Source of the DNA: Usnea hakonensis
Lineage: Eukaryota; Ascomycota; Lecanoromycetes; Lecanorales; Parmeliaceae
Reading direction: 5' to 3'
DNA length: 64,000 nt
NCBI GenBank assembly: GCA_013423325.1
Contig: BLJB01000170.1
Span: 37,183 to 101,182, forward strand
Part shown: positions 1 through 12,377 of the stretch, in pieces
Layout: every line of letters starts with the position of its first letter
How positions within the stretch are numbered: the first letter of the stretch is position 1
The notes under the pieces: model-generated
The model's database searches: none
What the model was told of the DNA's origin: nothing
What the model saw: only the letters and a program-made list of their open reading frames with translations
Position numbers and translations under genes: made by a program

Positions 1-1360
1 TAAAAGTGTACCGTACATGGTTGTAGAGTAGTAGCCTGGCAAAAGTCGGTCACACAATACAGAAAGCAGGAAGAAGGCTTGAGATTCAGACATATAGCTG
101 TACCCGTTAGCAGTGGCCACCTTTCCATTTTCTGATCTTACATGAGAAGAGCTGCGACCACAATGTTCATAGCTTGGCAGTAGCCCACCTCTTCGTTGGT
201 CCAGCTGTAAGCAGTCAGCACCCGTCTTAGACGCCCGATCCCTTCCTCGCTCTGGAAACCAGGATATTCAGGCAAACTTCGATTAAGATCCTTTTCGATC
301 TCGTCAATAGCCAGTGATTCACGTCCAGCAAATTCCGAAAGCGTGTCGGTAAACAATCTTGGCTTCTGGAGTCGCGTGTACAACGACCCCGACGTGAGCT
401 CCCATATTTCTCCACGAAGGCGATTTGGGAGGCCAACTCTGATCAGCTTATGAAACGTAGGCTGCCGGATGAGTGTGGCATTTCGGCCATTATCTGATTG
501 GAGGTCAGTCTTGATCGTGTGATCAAGGCTTCCTACTGACCTCGAAGATATTCTCTCCATAACCTCATCTTACTCTGCTCTCTCAGCTTTTTGGCATCAC
601 CTGGATATCTGAACAACATGCCAAGGCCTGCGTCTGGTGGGTCCTTCACTCCACTGATCAATAGAGCATTTTCGCGCTCCGCTTTATTGGTTCCAGATAG
701 CAGATACTCAGAGTAGCATGCGCCGATTACTGCTTTCAGATTTTCAACCTCCTTGACTCCGTCTCTCAAGCCCTTTTTTAGCCCATCACAAAAGCGTTCC
801 GAGGCATGCCTGCTACCCGCGAGCTGTACTGTGAAGCGTTGAGCATCGGTTGAGTTGCCCTGCTTGCCGGAAAGCGCAGTAAATCCATTCCATGTCGTGA
901 TTGCCAATGCGAATAGGCTGTTGGGTGTTTGGAGCCGCTCCACCCTTCGAATAGCACATAATGGTAGTGTAAATCCGTTGCCTGCAGGTCCCGCGCCTTG
1001 TGTCTGGCCGGTAAACGCGGTTGAAGCCTGCGTGCTTGCACTATGGTGAAAGCTAGTGGGCTGTGTCGAGAAGCACAAGAAGCTTTCACTAAGATGTAGC
1101 TTTCCTACGTATGCGGTCCCTGCCTCGTGTGATTTCTGCTTCTCCCTGGACCCTTGAGCTGAAGCTTGTGAGCTATGTCGTGCAGATAGTGACAATTCCG
1201 CTGTGATCTCGTGCTGTGGTGTCTGAGAATCTGGAAGGCGGAATTGGAGGCGGAAGAGAGCAGCCTTTGAGGGATTCCCGTCAGAATTTCGAGGACTAGA
1301 TGATGCTGAGGGATCAATGAGTGAGTGGGCCTTTTGAACGAGCGAGTTGAGGGTGAACAT
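1..1360 (-). CDS. GRAM + TBC domain Rab GTPase-activating protein, Gyp2/TBC1D9-like (3' end cut by window)
   Basis: Likely a Rab GAP acting in vesicle traffic. Three exons are visible: 541-1360, 142-493 and 1-97, with introns 494-540 (GTCAGT..CAG) and 98-141 (GTAAGA..CAG) that keep frame. The first exon (about 270 residues) is a GRAM/PH-like lipid-binding region. The TBC domain follows, with the Arg-finger segment VGLPNRLRGEIWE and the Gln-finger segment EVGYCQAMNIVVAALL, which continues across the second intron as IYMSESQAFFLL. GRAM followed by TBC is the architecture of yeast Gyp2/Mdr1 and animal TBC1D8/9. The start at 1360 is the first ATG of the open frame. The rest of the TBC domain and the C-terminus lie outside the window. 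Family assignment is strong; the Rab target is unknown. Confidence 0.88.
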
Positions 1361-1858
1361 AGCTATAAGCCATGCAATTCAGTGGGGAGGGGCTTTGGAG
1401 AAGCATAGACAAGATTATGCATTGATAGGCGCTATAAGGCCTTTTCCATGATTGCTTTATGAGAAGAGTAAGCTTAAAACACTTGAAGTGGAACACACGT
1501 AGTCCGTGATGCTGGGGAAAATTCGGCGCTGCAGAAGCGGCTGAATTTTGGTAGTGCTTGTAAAGGTAAGGGATCTGACTGACGAAGAGCATTATATTAC
1601 TGGTAAGACCAGTGATATAATAAGTAGTTAAGAATATGGAATATTACGCATACTCGTAATTCAGCATCTAATTGATCTCAGGACGAATCAAGCTATGTGA
1701 AGGGAGTATATTGGCTACACAGGAGAACACTTGGCATGCCATTCATCTCTCATATGTCATGTGCACCATCCCATCGTCGAGTCATTCCTATGTGCTCATG
1801 CCATTGCTTCATTCTACCCAGCTGTCCCCTCAACATTTGGTCCTAGCCGCATTGCATA
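1361..1858. other. Intergenic region between head of TBC gene and tail of Arg/Glu-rich gene
   Basis: It should hold the promoter of the minus-strand TBC gene and the terminator of the next minus-strand gene. A short near-palindrome (tattactggtaagaccagtgatata) sits near 1594-1620. I see no supported gene. Confidence 0.5.
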
Positions 1859-4271
1859 TCAGCGAAATCTACGTGGTGGCGGTGGGCCGCGGTCGTAGAT
1901 GATCTCCCTTTCTACCACACGCTCTTCGTCCCACGGTGCTGGTGCTGGTGGGAGTGCTAGCGGTCTCCGGGGCCGCTCGATAAATTCCCTCTCAGCCTGA
2001 ATCTCACGGATGCGTTCGCGACGATCACGTTTGATATCTTCCGTTAGTTCGACAAGGCGGAGAACATCCTCCTGTAGGGGTAGCCGTGATTAGGAGGGCT
2101 GTTCAAGAGAGTAGATGGGGATAGAGGCATGTACGTACATAGCGCAGGTACTCCATCACATAATAGAACTCTTCTGTCTCCTCGAATTCATAGCCGACTT
2201 CCTTGATGGCTTCCTCGCTAACGAGATCTTTTGTAATTTCCGTCCACATTCTATCTTTCTTAGACTTCTCTGCTTCAAATCGCCTTCCTTTGTCTCTGGT
2301 GTCAACAATGGCAAGCTCACGGACCTCTTCTTCTTCACGGCGCTCGCTGCGACGGACACCTTCTAAGGCGCGGCGACCACCAGTCTCGCGTTCGAAGACA
2401 ATGTCTTCATCATAATGTTGACCGTTACGAGAGCCACTATGAGTATCAAGCTTAGTCAAGGAAAATCTGAGGAGAATTGTGTGGCCCACCTTTGGCGAAT
2501 CTCAATGCGCTCGTCGCGCACAGGAGCTGGGGACGGACTTCTTGGGCGAGGTGGAGTTCTCGTGCGTGGTGCTTCCCGCTGAAAGACTATATCATCGTCA
2601 TAGTGACGGCCATTACGAGTACCACTGTAAAGAAACGTTAGCATTCGATAGACCCATTAGGCTGGAATCGTTGAACTTGCCTCTGACGAATCTCAATTCG
2701 CTCGTCACGTACTGAAACTGGAGAAGGGGACCTCGGACGTGGTGGAGTTCTCGCGCGTGGTGGTTCGGGTGCTCGCTCGAAGCCTAAATGCGATAAGCGA
2801 GTGAACGGCCAGGAAGCAGGAGCAGCCTACCGTGGTCTATATGTCGGTGGTGCGTTATGATCTCCTGATGGATTGGCGGGGCTCGTACAGGTTCCAGCTC
2901 TCGGACAGGTGCAGGTTCCGGCTCTGGCTCAGGTTCGGGAGAAGGCGACCTCTCATTGCGTCTGATAATGATTTGATCCTCATGCCGACCTTTGTAATCG
3001 TCATGTCGGAATATAATATCGTCGTAATTCCTCTCCCTGGATTTCTCACGAGGTCTCTCACGAGGCCTTTCCCACTCTCTCTCGCCACGCCGTATGGTTA
3101 TATCATCTTCCCTAAAGCCTCCTCTAGACCCTGCTCTAGATCTACCTTCGTCGCGGCGAACAATGATCTGCTCTTCTTCCCTGAAACCTCCTCTGGATTC
3201 TGCCCTGGATCGACCCTCGTCACGGCGGACAATCATCTGCCCCTCTTCGCCAAAGTCACCTCTTGACTTTGCACGTGGCCGCTCTCGTTCGCCACTGCTG
3301 ACAACAAGAGACTCTCTCTCATAGCTCGCCGCGCGTGGGCTTCTCCAACTACGATCTGAAATTGTGATCTCTTCTTTTTCGAAGCCTCTTTCTCTCTCCC
3401 TGGGCGGCCCCTTAGACCTCTCGTCCCTCTTGATGACGATCTCCTCATCCCTAAAGTCCCTCCCTCGCGGCTTCTCCCTCTCCCTCTCGTCCCTTCTGAT
3501 AATGATCTCCTCATCCCTAAAGTCCCTCCCTCGCGGCTTCTCCCTCTCTCTCTCATCCCTTCTGATGATGATCTCCTCATCCCTAAAGTCCCTCTCTCGC
3601 GGCTTCTCCCTCTCCCTCTCATCCCTTCTGATAATGATCTCCTCATCCCTGTAGTCCCTCTCTCGCGGTTTCTCCCTCTCTCTTTCCCTGATCGAGATTT
3701 CCGTCCTGGCGGGACTGGGTTCTCTGATCACCGGCGCTCGAAAAATGTACTCCTCGCGTTCCTGACGAACCTGCTGTGGTGGCAGAGGTTCTGGCTCTGC
3801 TCGACGGTAGACGTACTCTTCCCTCTCCGTTGCCACAGGGGCACCCCTAGGCCTGTAGGTTAATTCTCTATCGATCTCTTCCCGTTCCACATACTCTCTC
3901 TCTCGAGGTCTCTCACGCTCTCTTGGAGCGCCTCTGGCAAAGATCACGTCCTCCTCCACAATCTCCCTGTCTCGCAATTTCTCCTTCTCTCTTGGTCCTC
4001 TGGCAACAATCACCTCGTCTGCCTCAACTTCCTTACGTCGTGGTCTATCACGTGAACGTTCCCTCTTGTCTTCTCTCAACACCAGGGGTCCAGCTTCCCG
4101 CCGGCCGTAGTCTTCTCGGAGGAAGTCTGTTTCTCGCTCTGGCACTCTCCGACGCTCCCGTATCTCGACTTCCTCGTCGTAAACAGTACGCCGGCCATGG
4201 CCGCTGGGTGGGTAGTAATCTCGCTCACGCTCTTCGTAAATCTCACTCGCGGGGTAGCCTCGCCGTGACAT
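1859..4271 (-). CDS. Arg/Glu-rich repeat protein of about 729 aa with conserved helical C-terminus (DUF8035-like)
   Basis: Function is not known. Five exons join in frame: 2831-4271, 2681-2783, 2490-2624, 2139-2436 and 1859-2071. The N-terminal 480 residues are very charged, made of RERE/RPRE strings and repeated 'DEEIIIRRDE' units (four copies of a 22-residue repeat, then three copies of a longer 'RRDEGRSR.GSRG' repeat). Exons 2 and 3 end with the same peptide (RSPSP.xVRDERIEIRQ), and exons 3 and 4 begin with near-identical peptides (SGTRNGRHYDDDIVF and SGSRNGQHYDEDIVF). The C-terminus (EEFYYVMEYLRYEDVLRLVELTEDIK) looks like a folded helical domain; I recall similar fungal proteins carrying DUF8035 but cannot check. 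One intron (2625-2680) has a GC donor, GCAAGT. The start at 4271 (MSRRGYPASE) was chosen over an upstream in-frame codon because the protein character begins there. Confidence 0.8.
3433..3696 (-). repeat. Four tandem 66-bp coding repeats
   Basis: Within the Arg/Glu-rich gene, a 66-bp unit (22 codons, centred on PRERDFRDEEIIIRRDE) recurs four times head to tail with only a few base differences. Each copy contains the plus-strand string ctcatccctaaagtccct or a close variant. Limits are approximate. Confidence 0.85.
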
Positions 4272-5979
4272 GTTTCTCCTTGTGTGAGCCGTGAGACGCG
4301 AAATAGCAGGGTGTCTTGAGCAGTAACTTAGGAGTAGATGCTGCAAACAGATAGAGGGGTCATTCAAGGCGTAAGAGCCGTTACGATTAAGGCATTTAAG
4401 GTGGTGGAGAAATGGTCAATTTGTGTAAACTAAAGTAGAGGGTGGTGCAAGTGGAAGCTTTCTTGGCGATTTTCCTACTGGCTGAACACAATATAATGGA
4501 TGCCCAATCACGGCTGCTTCACCCTCATAGCGGTGAAGCGGTCATGAGTACACATAATTAGCTGCTGCAAAATCTTCTACATGAGGCAAAATTGTGCTGT
4601 CATTATGCTAATGCTAGGCAAGTCATTGTGTGTCTACGGCCAATTGCGCATGCTTGTGTGGATTCACGAAACAACCCGAGAGAAAATATTGTAAAATCGC
4701 CGCGGTATCGAGGAGGTTGGGCATCGAGGAGAACCCGCTACCAAGGCGAAGTCATTAGGCTAAATCTCTTTGAATGCATGACCTCTTTGCTCTAGAAAAA
4801 TCCACCTGGCAATCACTGATGCCCATATAAGTTTCTGCTTGGTCCACCAGCCGCGAGAGTAGATCCTTCCAGCAGAAGAATAGCTTGAGACGTACCCAGC
4901 GAAACAAATTACGTCTCATCCAATCCACCAGCAGTAAGGTCAAGAAAGCACTTTGATTGGAAATTGTACCGGTTAGATCCACGAACAAAGCTCCGAATCC
5001 CGGTCGAGAAGAGATCCGATACTCTGTGCGATTCTGACCATCCGGGAAATCTTTGCCTTTCACGGATGCATTGTACAAGTAAGGCGGCTGCCAATCGTAT
5101 CCTGAGGTGCCAATTTACGTTGCAACGGGCGGGAGTTCGTCCGTCAAGCTAGGTCCAGGCCCTTCCAGTATTCCAAAGCGTAGGCGGGTGGCCTTCATTC
5201 AAGCCTAGAATAGCAGCGCAGTCGCCGGACACACAGATTATTGTTCATCATGAGTAGAAAACATTATTTCTTCTGTAATGACGTAGCAAATTTCCCCAGC
5301 CGCGGCAACGCAATGCAAAGGAGAATAACGCAAGCAAAAACTGGTGTATATGGTGTCCAAGGCCATTAGGTGAGGGTATAGCAGGACTCATGAAAGCTGG
5401 CCGAGAACGATACCCTCCTGAGGCGGCCGTGAAACATAGCCTACAAACTATCTTCAAATAACTTTCAGCCTCTCCAAACGCCTCCGGCTTCCTTGTGAGT
5501 CGAATTCGGTCCTGCATCAACGCTATCGATTAAAAGTTCACCTAAGAGAAGATACATATTCCGGCGTGAACAAATGACATCGCGCATATACAAAATGAAG
5601 GATCCAAGACTTCAAGTAGACTAGCCTCGGACCACAGGGTATTTGTGGTTAGTGGACCACAGGCTGTCAAAGGCCGAACCGTGGCTAGGATAGATGGAGT
5701 CTCGATCATGAAAACAGACAGGTGAATCCAGGCATATGCTGTTGGATAGGTAGAGCTGCAGAACCCTCCCACTTCAACGATCCATTTGGTGATGGTCTCG
5801 AGATCCTGAAACCAAATAAAAGATGAAAGCCTGAGGAGCCAGAAACGACATGCCCGTTGTGACAACCACAAGAGGACTTTGGATGTCTAACTGCCCAGGT
5901 AGTTCGTGGGAAACCGAGCCATTGGGCAGTATACCAGAGATGAGGGCAGACAAGATGGGGTTAAGAATATCATAACATT
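4272..5979. other. Intergenic, no supported gene
   Basis: About 1.7 kb. Short open frames on both strands (for example minus 4755-5078 and 5542-5871) show no recognisable domain, no repeat and no convincing splice joins. The left end should contain the promoter of the Arg/Glu-rich gene. Confidence 0.45.
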
Positions 5980-7275
5980 CTATCTTCGAGAACGACGTTC
6001 CTCCCGGATGGGTTCAGTCCTGTAGCCGTCTCTCATCTGAGGGGAATCACGAGGGTCGTATCCACGGGTAGGAACTCCGGAGGGAGTAAAAGACCCACCT
6101 CTACCGGACTGGAGGGGTGGTATTGTGGACATGTAATCATATGCTCTAGGATCATCGACGACTCCATGCATTGACGCATCTGAAGGCGAGGTCACATAAG
6201 AAGAAGGATAGCTCGGTATGGTTCTAGGATCCGGGCGTGGATCTAATCTTGGGTCTCTGGGATCCATCCTGGGGTCTCTCGGATCCATCCTGAGGTCTCT
6301 TGGATCCACCCTTGGGTCTCTTAGATCCAGCCTAGGATCCCTGGGATCCATCCTTGTGTCCCTGGGGTCTGCTCTGGAACTTGTCCTGTAATCCTCTCTA
6401 GGTTCCCTATATCCTCCTGTGCTTGGATATGTGGATGTCTGCCTGAATGGTGGGGCTGAGCTGATATACTCCTCTCCGTAGGTATAATTCGAATCACTGT
6501 TACTAGGTCTTATAGAAGCAATGTGTCCTGGGGTTAGGTACCCTGAAGTTGCTGGATAGCTTGGGCCTGCTTGATAGCTGGATCCTGAAGGATACGCGGA
6601 TCCTGGATATGCGGCAGAACCAGCGCCCGTCGAGTATGCAGGCTGTGGAGGAGGCACCCCGTATGTGGTCTGGGATGCGAAACGTTCTGGATACGGAGGC
6701 TCATCTGCACCTGTTCTCATCTCCTGGCGCCGACTGGTCTCGGATTCTCCATAGGATATATCTGAACCCATTTTTAGCTATGTGGCTTATAAGACGAGCT
6801 GATACTCTCACCTTGGCCTCTTTTCCTCATTTCACGATTCTCCGCGGCGTATGAGTTGGAAAGTTCGATCAGGTCATCTAACATCTTCTATCGATAGTGG
6901 AGACATATTAGCAGATGGCCGAAGCAGCAGTTGAAAATTTGATCACACTGACTGATGTGAACGGTCGGACAGCAGTGACAACATAACCACTGTTCCCCTG
7001 GACAGAAGTCAGTCAAAAATACCTCGCCACTGGCAAGCACTTCGTCAAACATTATAAGTTGATGGCCTTGAGTACGCTTCAGGACCGAGATATTTGCAGA
7101 TCTCTCGCTGCAAGACCTCGCGATGGATGCCATCACCAGCAACGAAAAACTCGTTCAAGGCGCTCTGCTTGGACGGTCTCGGTCGTTCTCTCTGGGAGGC
7201 AGGGACGGGTTCCTCGCGGCCTCCTCTGTCTCCTCTTCGACGATCACGATCGTCTCGCGGGTCGCGACGGGACAT
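5980..7275 (-). CDS. Charged low-complexity protein of about 375 aa with a conserved N-terminal domain; function unknown
   Basis: Four exons join in frame: 7051-7275, 6953-6997, 6812-6887 and 5980-6761. The N-terminal 35 residues are Arg/Asp-rich. Residues of about 40-115 look like a folded domain (GDGIHREVLQREICKYLGPEA, then GNSGYVVTAVRPFTS, then KMLDDLIELSNSYAAE), a pattern I recognise from uncharacterised fungal proteins. The C-terminal two thirds is Pro/Ser/Tyr/Gly-rich and contains seven copies of a seven-residue DPRDPR-L/M/V repeat. Introns are 6998-7050 (weak donor GTTTGA), 6888-6952 and 6762-6811. The weak first donor is chosen because it alone keeps the domain in frame. Low-complexity, basic composition hints at a nuclear or RNA-related role, but that is inference. 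Confidence 0.75.
6232..6378 (-). repeat. Seven imperfect 21-bp coding repeats (DPRDPRx)
   Basis: The plus strand shows repeated 'ggatcc...gggtctct' units. On the coding strand each 21-bp unit encodes DPRDPR followed by M, L or V. Limits are approximate. Confidence 0.75.
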
Positions 7276-9369
7276 GGCTTGTCTACGGAAGATGTTTGTG
7301 TAAACAAGTGCCTGGATAAGCCTGGAATTGCTCACGGCAGAGAATGTGGTGGAAAGAATACAGGAAATCCAGCAGATGATCCTGTCCCGTTGGCAAGGCT
7401 ATCCGGAAAACCGGTCGGTGGGTTAGGCAGCGAGGGTCCAGCAAGACAAATGTCTTGACTTTCGATGTCCTTATAGAGATTCGGCCAGCTGGTTCCTTTA
7501 CGCAGCAATAGATAAGAGCCAAAGGTCTCTTCTTTGGAGATGAATAGTGTGGAACGATGAAATGATGTGAAAGAAGAAGAGTGCGAAGCGATGAAGAAGA
7601 AATGGGAGAAGACTGGCAGGCAAGAAGTGGGGGCAATTAGCGTGCTTGGTCACGCTAATCTGGGTGAAGTAAGCCCTATGCTACGGCGTGCCTGCAAATG
7701 CGCACACCGTACCAATAGAGTAGCGAAAAAGGGGGCAGCACTGTCACCACTTTCTTGATATGGTCGAAGTGGAGTCCGATAAGAGTGTTTTAGACTCAAT
7801 ACATATATATCACAGCAATCACAGTACGTCGTCAAAAACATCTATTGTAGTGTGACTATTCATCAAGGATACAAGAGGTATCTAACGTGCTAACTAAAGT
7901 ATTGATACTGTCATGTGCGCATTTGTAGGCACGCTCATGAAACAGTCCGAGCGGTGAGGTATTTGCTGAGAGCGGTAGGTACGTCTTAATTTTTTTTTTT
8001 CACTTAAGGCAGCATTGCATATTGTTGCCCCGCGAATCAGACAAAGCAAAGGTCCTGTCATCACAAGTCGAATCTCTTCTTTGCCCAAGTCTCCAATTTT
8101 CCGGACTTCAAAGCTGCCACCCAAACCTTTCGCCAGGGTTAGCCAAGATGAGGCGCCCTTGCTGCCACTACCGCTGCTTCAGGTAGTCTCCTCTGAGCCT
8201 GCGCATATGGCTGCCTGGCTGCTCGCTTTTGACTTACACGCTTCGTGATGATATCCTCCACCTATAGCTTCCCTGTGAAGAGGTGGTGCAGCAGAGACTT
8301 ACGGACGCCTTGGGCTTGATGAGTGGTCCGATGAACTTGCGCTTCTGACGAGGCAGCAGCCATCGAAATGTCCAAATATCGAGGAGTGAGATGTCGAGAT
8401 GTCAAGAAGAAATAGGCGTCGATAAGTGAGAGACTGAGATATTGGGCAGTGGACATCGAGAGATGTGCGAGGTAAAATACCGATTTGGGAGAAAGGGGAG
8501 ATACGTAGGAGAGCAAGAGTTGCAGCAAAAATGTCACCACGATTGTTCATTGATCAAGAAGCAACATGTACGCTAGATCTATACTAGATAGTGATGGGTC
8601 ACTACAGAGGGGCTTGTCGAAGTAGACTGCGATTCTCACTCTACTTGTGCTCCGATCCCTTTGACCCTTTTCTTTAGAAGCCTCTTAGATCAAGCAGCCG
8701 CAAATGGTACGATCCGACGGCTGAGTATCCCGGTGTGTTGTTGTACTTCTTCTGGAGCGAGCTGGGAAGCGACCTCCTCCAAGAGAGCGATAACGTCCAA
8801 TGAGGAAGCATGGTCGACCGGTGTGACGCAAATGACGGGTTGTTCCCTGTTCATTCGAGGTGATATAAGAACGAGTGATTTATTCGAGACGTCGCTTAAT
8901 CGCTTAGCGTATTAGTAGTATAAAGTAGCTTCTGGATTGCATTCCGTGGCTGCACCTGCCCCTTTTGGTCTTCAATAACATTTTGATGTGATTGATCAGC
9001 CTTGAGAACTTATTCATTAGCAGATGGAGAGCTATTATCTGCATCGCTGCGAAATCTCGCTGAAATAGCCATCTCGAGCTTCGCAACGTGCTTAGCTACT
9101 TGCTAATACAGTGATGCATGAGCTTCTTCTCCAGCAAAGAAGCTCAAAAGAAAGAAAATGTCTTGACCATAGAGCTATCCTTCGATGACGTCAATGCCAG
9201 AGTGTCAGCCCATGCCTGATACCGGCTCTTCCAGCTTGGTGTGCCAATTTGATATCTTCTAATGACCATCCATCCCTTCTGATATAGAATTATAAAGAGT
9301 ACGTCTTCAATGTTTCTCGCGAGCCATCCTCTCCCAAGAGTTAGATCATTCAACCTCCGTCATGACTCC
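7276..9369. other. Intergenic, no supported gene
   Basis: About 2.1 kb. A minus-strand frame starting near 8362 (MAAASSEAQVHRTTHQAQG) has a GTAAGT donor after it, but I could not extend it into a recognisable protein. An A/T run lies near 7989-8000. Other short frames look incidental. Confidence 0.4.
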
Positions 9370-10550
9370 TCAATCTGATTCCCTGCTGCATTTTCTGGCT
9401 CGTTGATTGCGACGAAGGCGATCTCTGATCTCTAAACGCCCCATGAAGGAGAAATACCAGGTTGGCTGGCGGTGTTTGCCGCCTCGGCAGCCGTGGATCC
9501 AGTCGTTCTCTCGAAGAGTGTCATGCTGCCAGTAGTCCATGTCTTCATCTTTTGTCATGGGCTTCGTTCGGTCCATGCAGTCGAGACACAATCCATCGAA
9601 ATAAAACCGTGTTCTTTTTTGAGCAGCCTTCACAGTTGCCTTATAGTCTTGGCGACAAGAGTTGCAAGCACCTTCCTCGGCTGTAAAGGAGAAATCGTCT
9701 AGCCGCTCGATAATGGTTCTTATGGATGACTTTTGACATGTACGCTCGAGCGGCCAGACCTCGATATCATACATTGCTTTCTCGTAGCAAAACAGAGTCT
9801 TCTCTTTGCAATTGCAGCTTGCTTTGAGCAGATCCTCGTTTGGGCGAAAAAGCTCATTGTGAATTACGGTTCGAAGACGACCCTTTGCCGCATTCAGCTG
9901 TTCTGATACGCTACATTAGCAACAGGCACCAGACTTAGGTAAGACATCTTACGGATGACGCGACTCGGAAGCCGCAGATTGTGGTGGGTTGTGGGATTGT
10001 ACTCAGTGATATGTCCAACAGCATTGTAGCTTAGGAAGCGTGTCGCTTCCATAAAGCCCTCCGCGTGGTCGAAAATATAGCACGGATAGAGCAAGGCCCG
10101 TGGGTCTAGTCGAACAATTCTGTGATCATCTTTGGAAGCCCAATTTCGATAGTACTGTTTGTTGTCGTACTTCTTGTACCACTCCGCAAACCAGGGTTTC
10201 AGTAAAGTGAGATTGAAGTGGTACTTGTCACAAGCTGCCACCAGACGCCACATTTCTTCCAACGGCACATAGTGGTCCGGATCAGTACCGTGCAAGATCC
10301 GCAACCATATATTCATACTCGCAATACTACCCTCGTCTAGCCTGACCATTTCCATCCGAGATACCCTCCGATGAGGAGGAACAAACTTTTTCGCAGAGAT
10401 CGTCGAGTTTTTGATCAAAATCTCCTTAGAAACAAGGAATTGCTGGGTTTGTTTGACCGGTCCATTGCCGTTGCCATTTTTGAGCTCGTCGTCATACTCA
10501 ATAACTTCGGCAATGAGATCTCCGTTCTCCTCGATGACAGTGATGGCCAT
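9370..10550 (-). CDS. BTB/POZ-like fungal protein, about 376 aa
   Basis: Two exons, 9953-10550 and 9370-9902, joined across a 50-bp intron (9903-9952, GTAAGA..CAG). Residues of about 35-110 resemble the degenerate BTB domain common in filamentous fungi: a 'FLVSKEILIKNSTISAKKF' hydrophobic strand-helix, then 'VPLEEMWRLVAACDKYHF'. The C-terminal part is Cys-containing (CNCKEKTLFC, CNSCRQDYK, GLCLDCMDR), suggesting a metal-binding or disulfide-rich segment. An in-frame GTG at 10568 lies upstream; the first ATG is at 10550. Partner and role are unknown; BTB domains usually mediate dimerisation or cullin-3 binding. Confidence 0.75.
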
Positions 10551-11541
10551 TGGAAAGTTCCGTGTCACGACTCGACCTGGCTGAGTACTCTCAGATGAGA
10601 TATAACAGGGCCAAAGATCGGTGTGTTTGAGAAGACCTTGAAGGGTAGAATGTTAGTAAGGGCTTTCAAGGAGAAGCTCAAGGGGGAAAAGAAAAGAGGT
10701 AACTTGCAGATGCGAGTCTTGAGACGCAGCTGAACTCGTAGAACTGCCAAGTTCTGAAGCGGTAGCTGACGATGACGGGAAGAATGATCTGGTTTAGAGA
10801 AAGGGGTAAGACGCGTGAGGTTGCCCTCGAAGAAGTGTTTTAATCAGGGATTGCGGGAGACTGCTAGAATTGAAGGTGAAGTTTCGATTGAACTTGTGGA
10901 ATTGCGAGTTCATTGGAGGAATCCAAAGTGTCCTCCACGATGCTTAGGAAAGTAAGACTCAATTGAAAACCAGTATGATTTTGAAGACGGTAGTTGAATT
11001 GTGAAAGGTGGCCTAGTTGTAATATCCTCACTTTTGACGTCATATGATTGCAACCATTTTCGAGACTGTTATCAAAGATACCTACCTACTTACCTTAGTA
11101 GTGGCAGATCCGCCCACCAAATAAGTCTACATCTATCACCGAGTGTCAGTACAAGCATTCGGCTTACCCTTTTCTCGAACATATCTTGTACCCAAACATC
11201 TTCTCAATCACCTTCCCCTGAAAATCCAACACAGCACTTCTCATTGGCTTTATCATCAGCCTCACGGCCACCTTCTACGCAACCCACCGAGTCATGCCAA
11301 CCTTTCAGAATCATTCAGGGAGATCTCGCTATCAAGGTAGCGAACAGGGGAGCATGGATCAACCTAGAGTTACCGTCCGGCGACAACAGGCATAATTCCT
11401 TCAAAGTCATGCTCGATGGCGGCATAACAATCACTCAAAGAAAAAGAGACATCGCAAGTATCTGCAAAGCCAAGCTAATCGTGGAATGACCACCCACGAC
11501 TGCAGTGTACGAATCCTTCCATGAGCCGCGATGGAGGGTAG
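10551..11541. other. Upstream region of BTB gene plus doubtful open frame
   Basis: The tract contains a plus-strand open frame (11001-11489) with the peptide GAWINLELPSGDNRHNSF, which I could not connect to the downstream exons. A ctacctacttacctta motif is at 11083-11098, similar to motifs at several other intergenic sites in this window. Confidence 0.4.
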
Positions 11542-12143
11542 AGGCCAAATGTCTCGAGATTAGAGGACAAGTTCGATTCGAAAGAGGGTGGCAACAAGGC
11601 CACTGGTATCACGGATGCACGTACATATGCAACAGCGAATCATGACAAAGCCATCCGATTTATCAGCCTCTGCAATATCACCGTGGCCAACTTCAAACTC
11701 TTCCCTAATGACAGGACAGATATCCGCCGGCAAATCATCAGCCTCAAAGCGAGGAAAGCCCCTGTGTAAGTGTATCCGTTGAACTAGTAATAATTGATTA
11801 GTTGACATATGGCAACAGAGCGAGTTCTCAGCAGCAGACCCTGCTACCGGCACAACAACCCGTCCGAGAATTCTCACGTACGTATGCTTTCTCGCCTATG
11901 AGGAGAGTACCACAGGGCGGTAAAGTAGAAGATGTAGGGCGCCAGCGTGAGACTTCGTTGCGCAGGACGGCCGAAGTGGAGCCTGAGACTGGGAAACAAT
12001 TTACACAAGCGATGGTAGAGGTGGAGGAGCGAAGGAGGGCTGCAGTTAACGCAGAAGAGGATGTGGAAGACGGGAGTATGCTCTCTTGCGTTAAATCGAA
12101 GCGTTTAAAGAGGGACGAGGTGCAGCGTGTTTGGATTAATTAG
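11542..12143 (+). CDS. Possible two-exon 3' part of an unrecognised gene
   Basis: A frame open from 11542 (RPNVSRLEDKFDSKEGG...) reaches a strong donor at 11766 (GTAAGT). It joins in frame, after a 53-bp intron ending in CAACAG at 11818, to 11819-12143. The second exon reads as a charged, Gln/Arg/Glu-rich tail ending ...KSKRLKRDEVQRVWIN. No domain is recognised, and I could not identify a start codon or upstream exon with confidence. It could be the end of a small hypothetical gene or a gene relic. Confidence 0.33.
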
Positions 12144-12377
12144 ATGGAAAGATCTAGGGAGATATCATTAGGACATCGCTGCCAGGATTAGAACCATCTG
12201 AGTGTGTTGCTGATATGGTTCGATTTCTTGATACGTCAGTAAAACCCAACATGCATTTTAAAGCGTGGATAAATGAAGGCGTTGTTCCACAAAGAGAATG
12301 AGATAAAGAGACAAACATCATTCGAAGCCGCAGTCCAGAGCTCAAGACAAAGGTATACCATGTCGTGAAACCAGCAT

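Noticed and set aside
4755..5152. Minus-strand frames of 61-107 codons
   Set aside because: No motif, no splice continuity, and overlapping frames on both strands.
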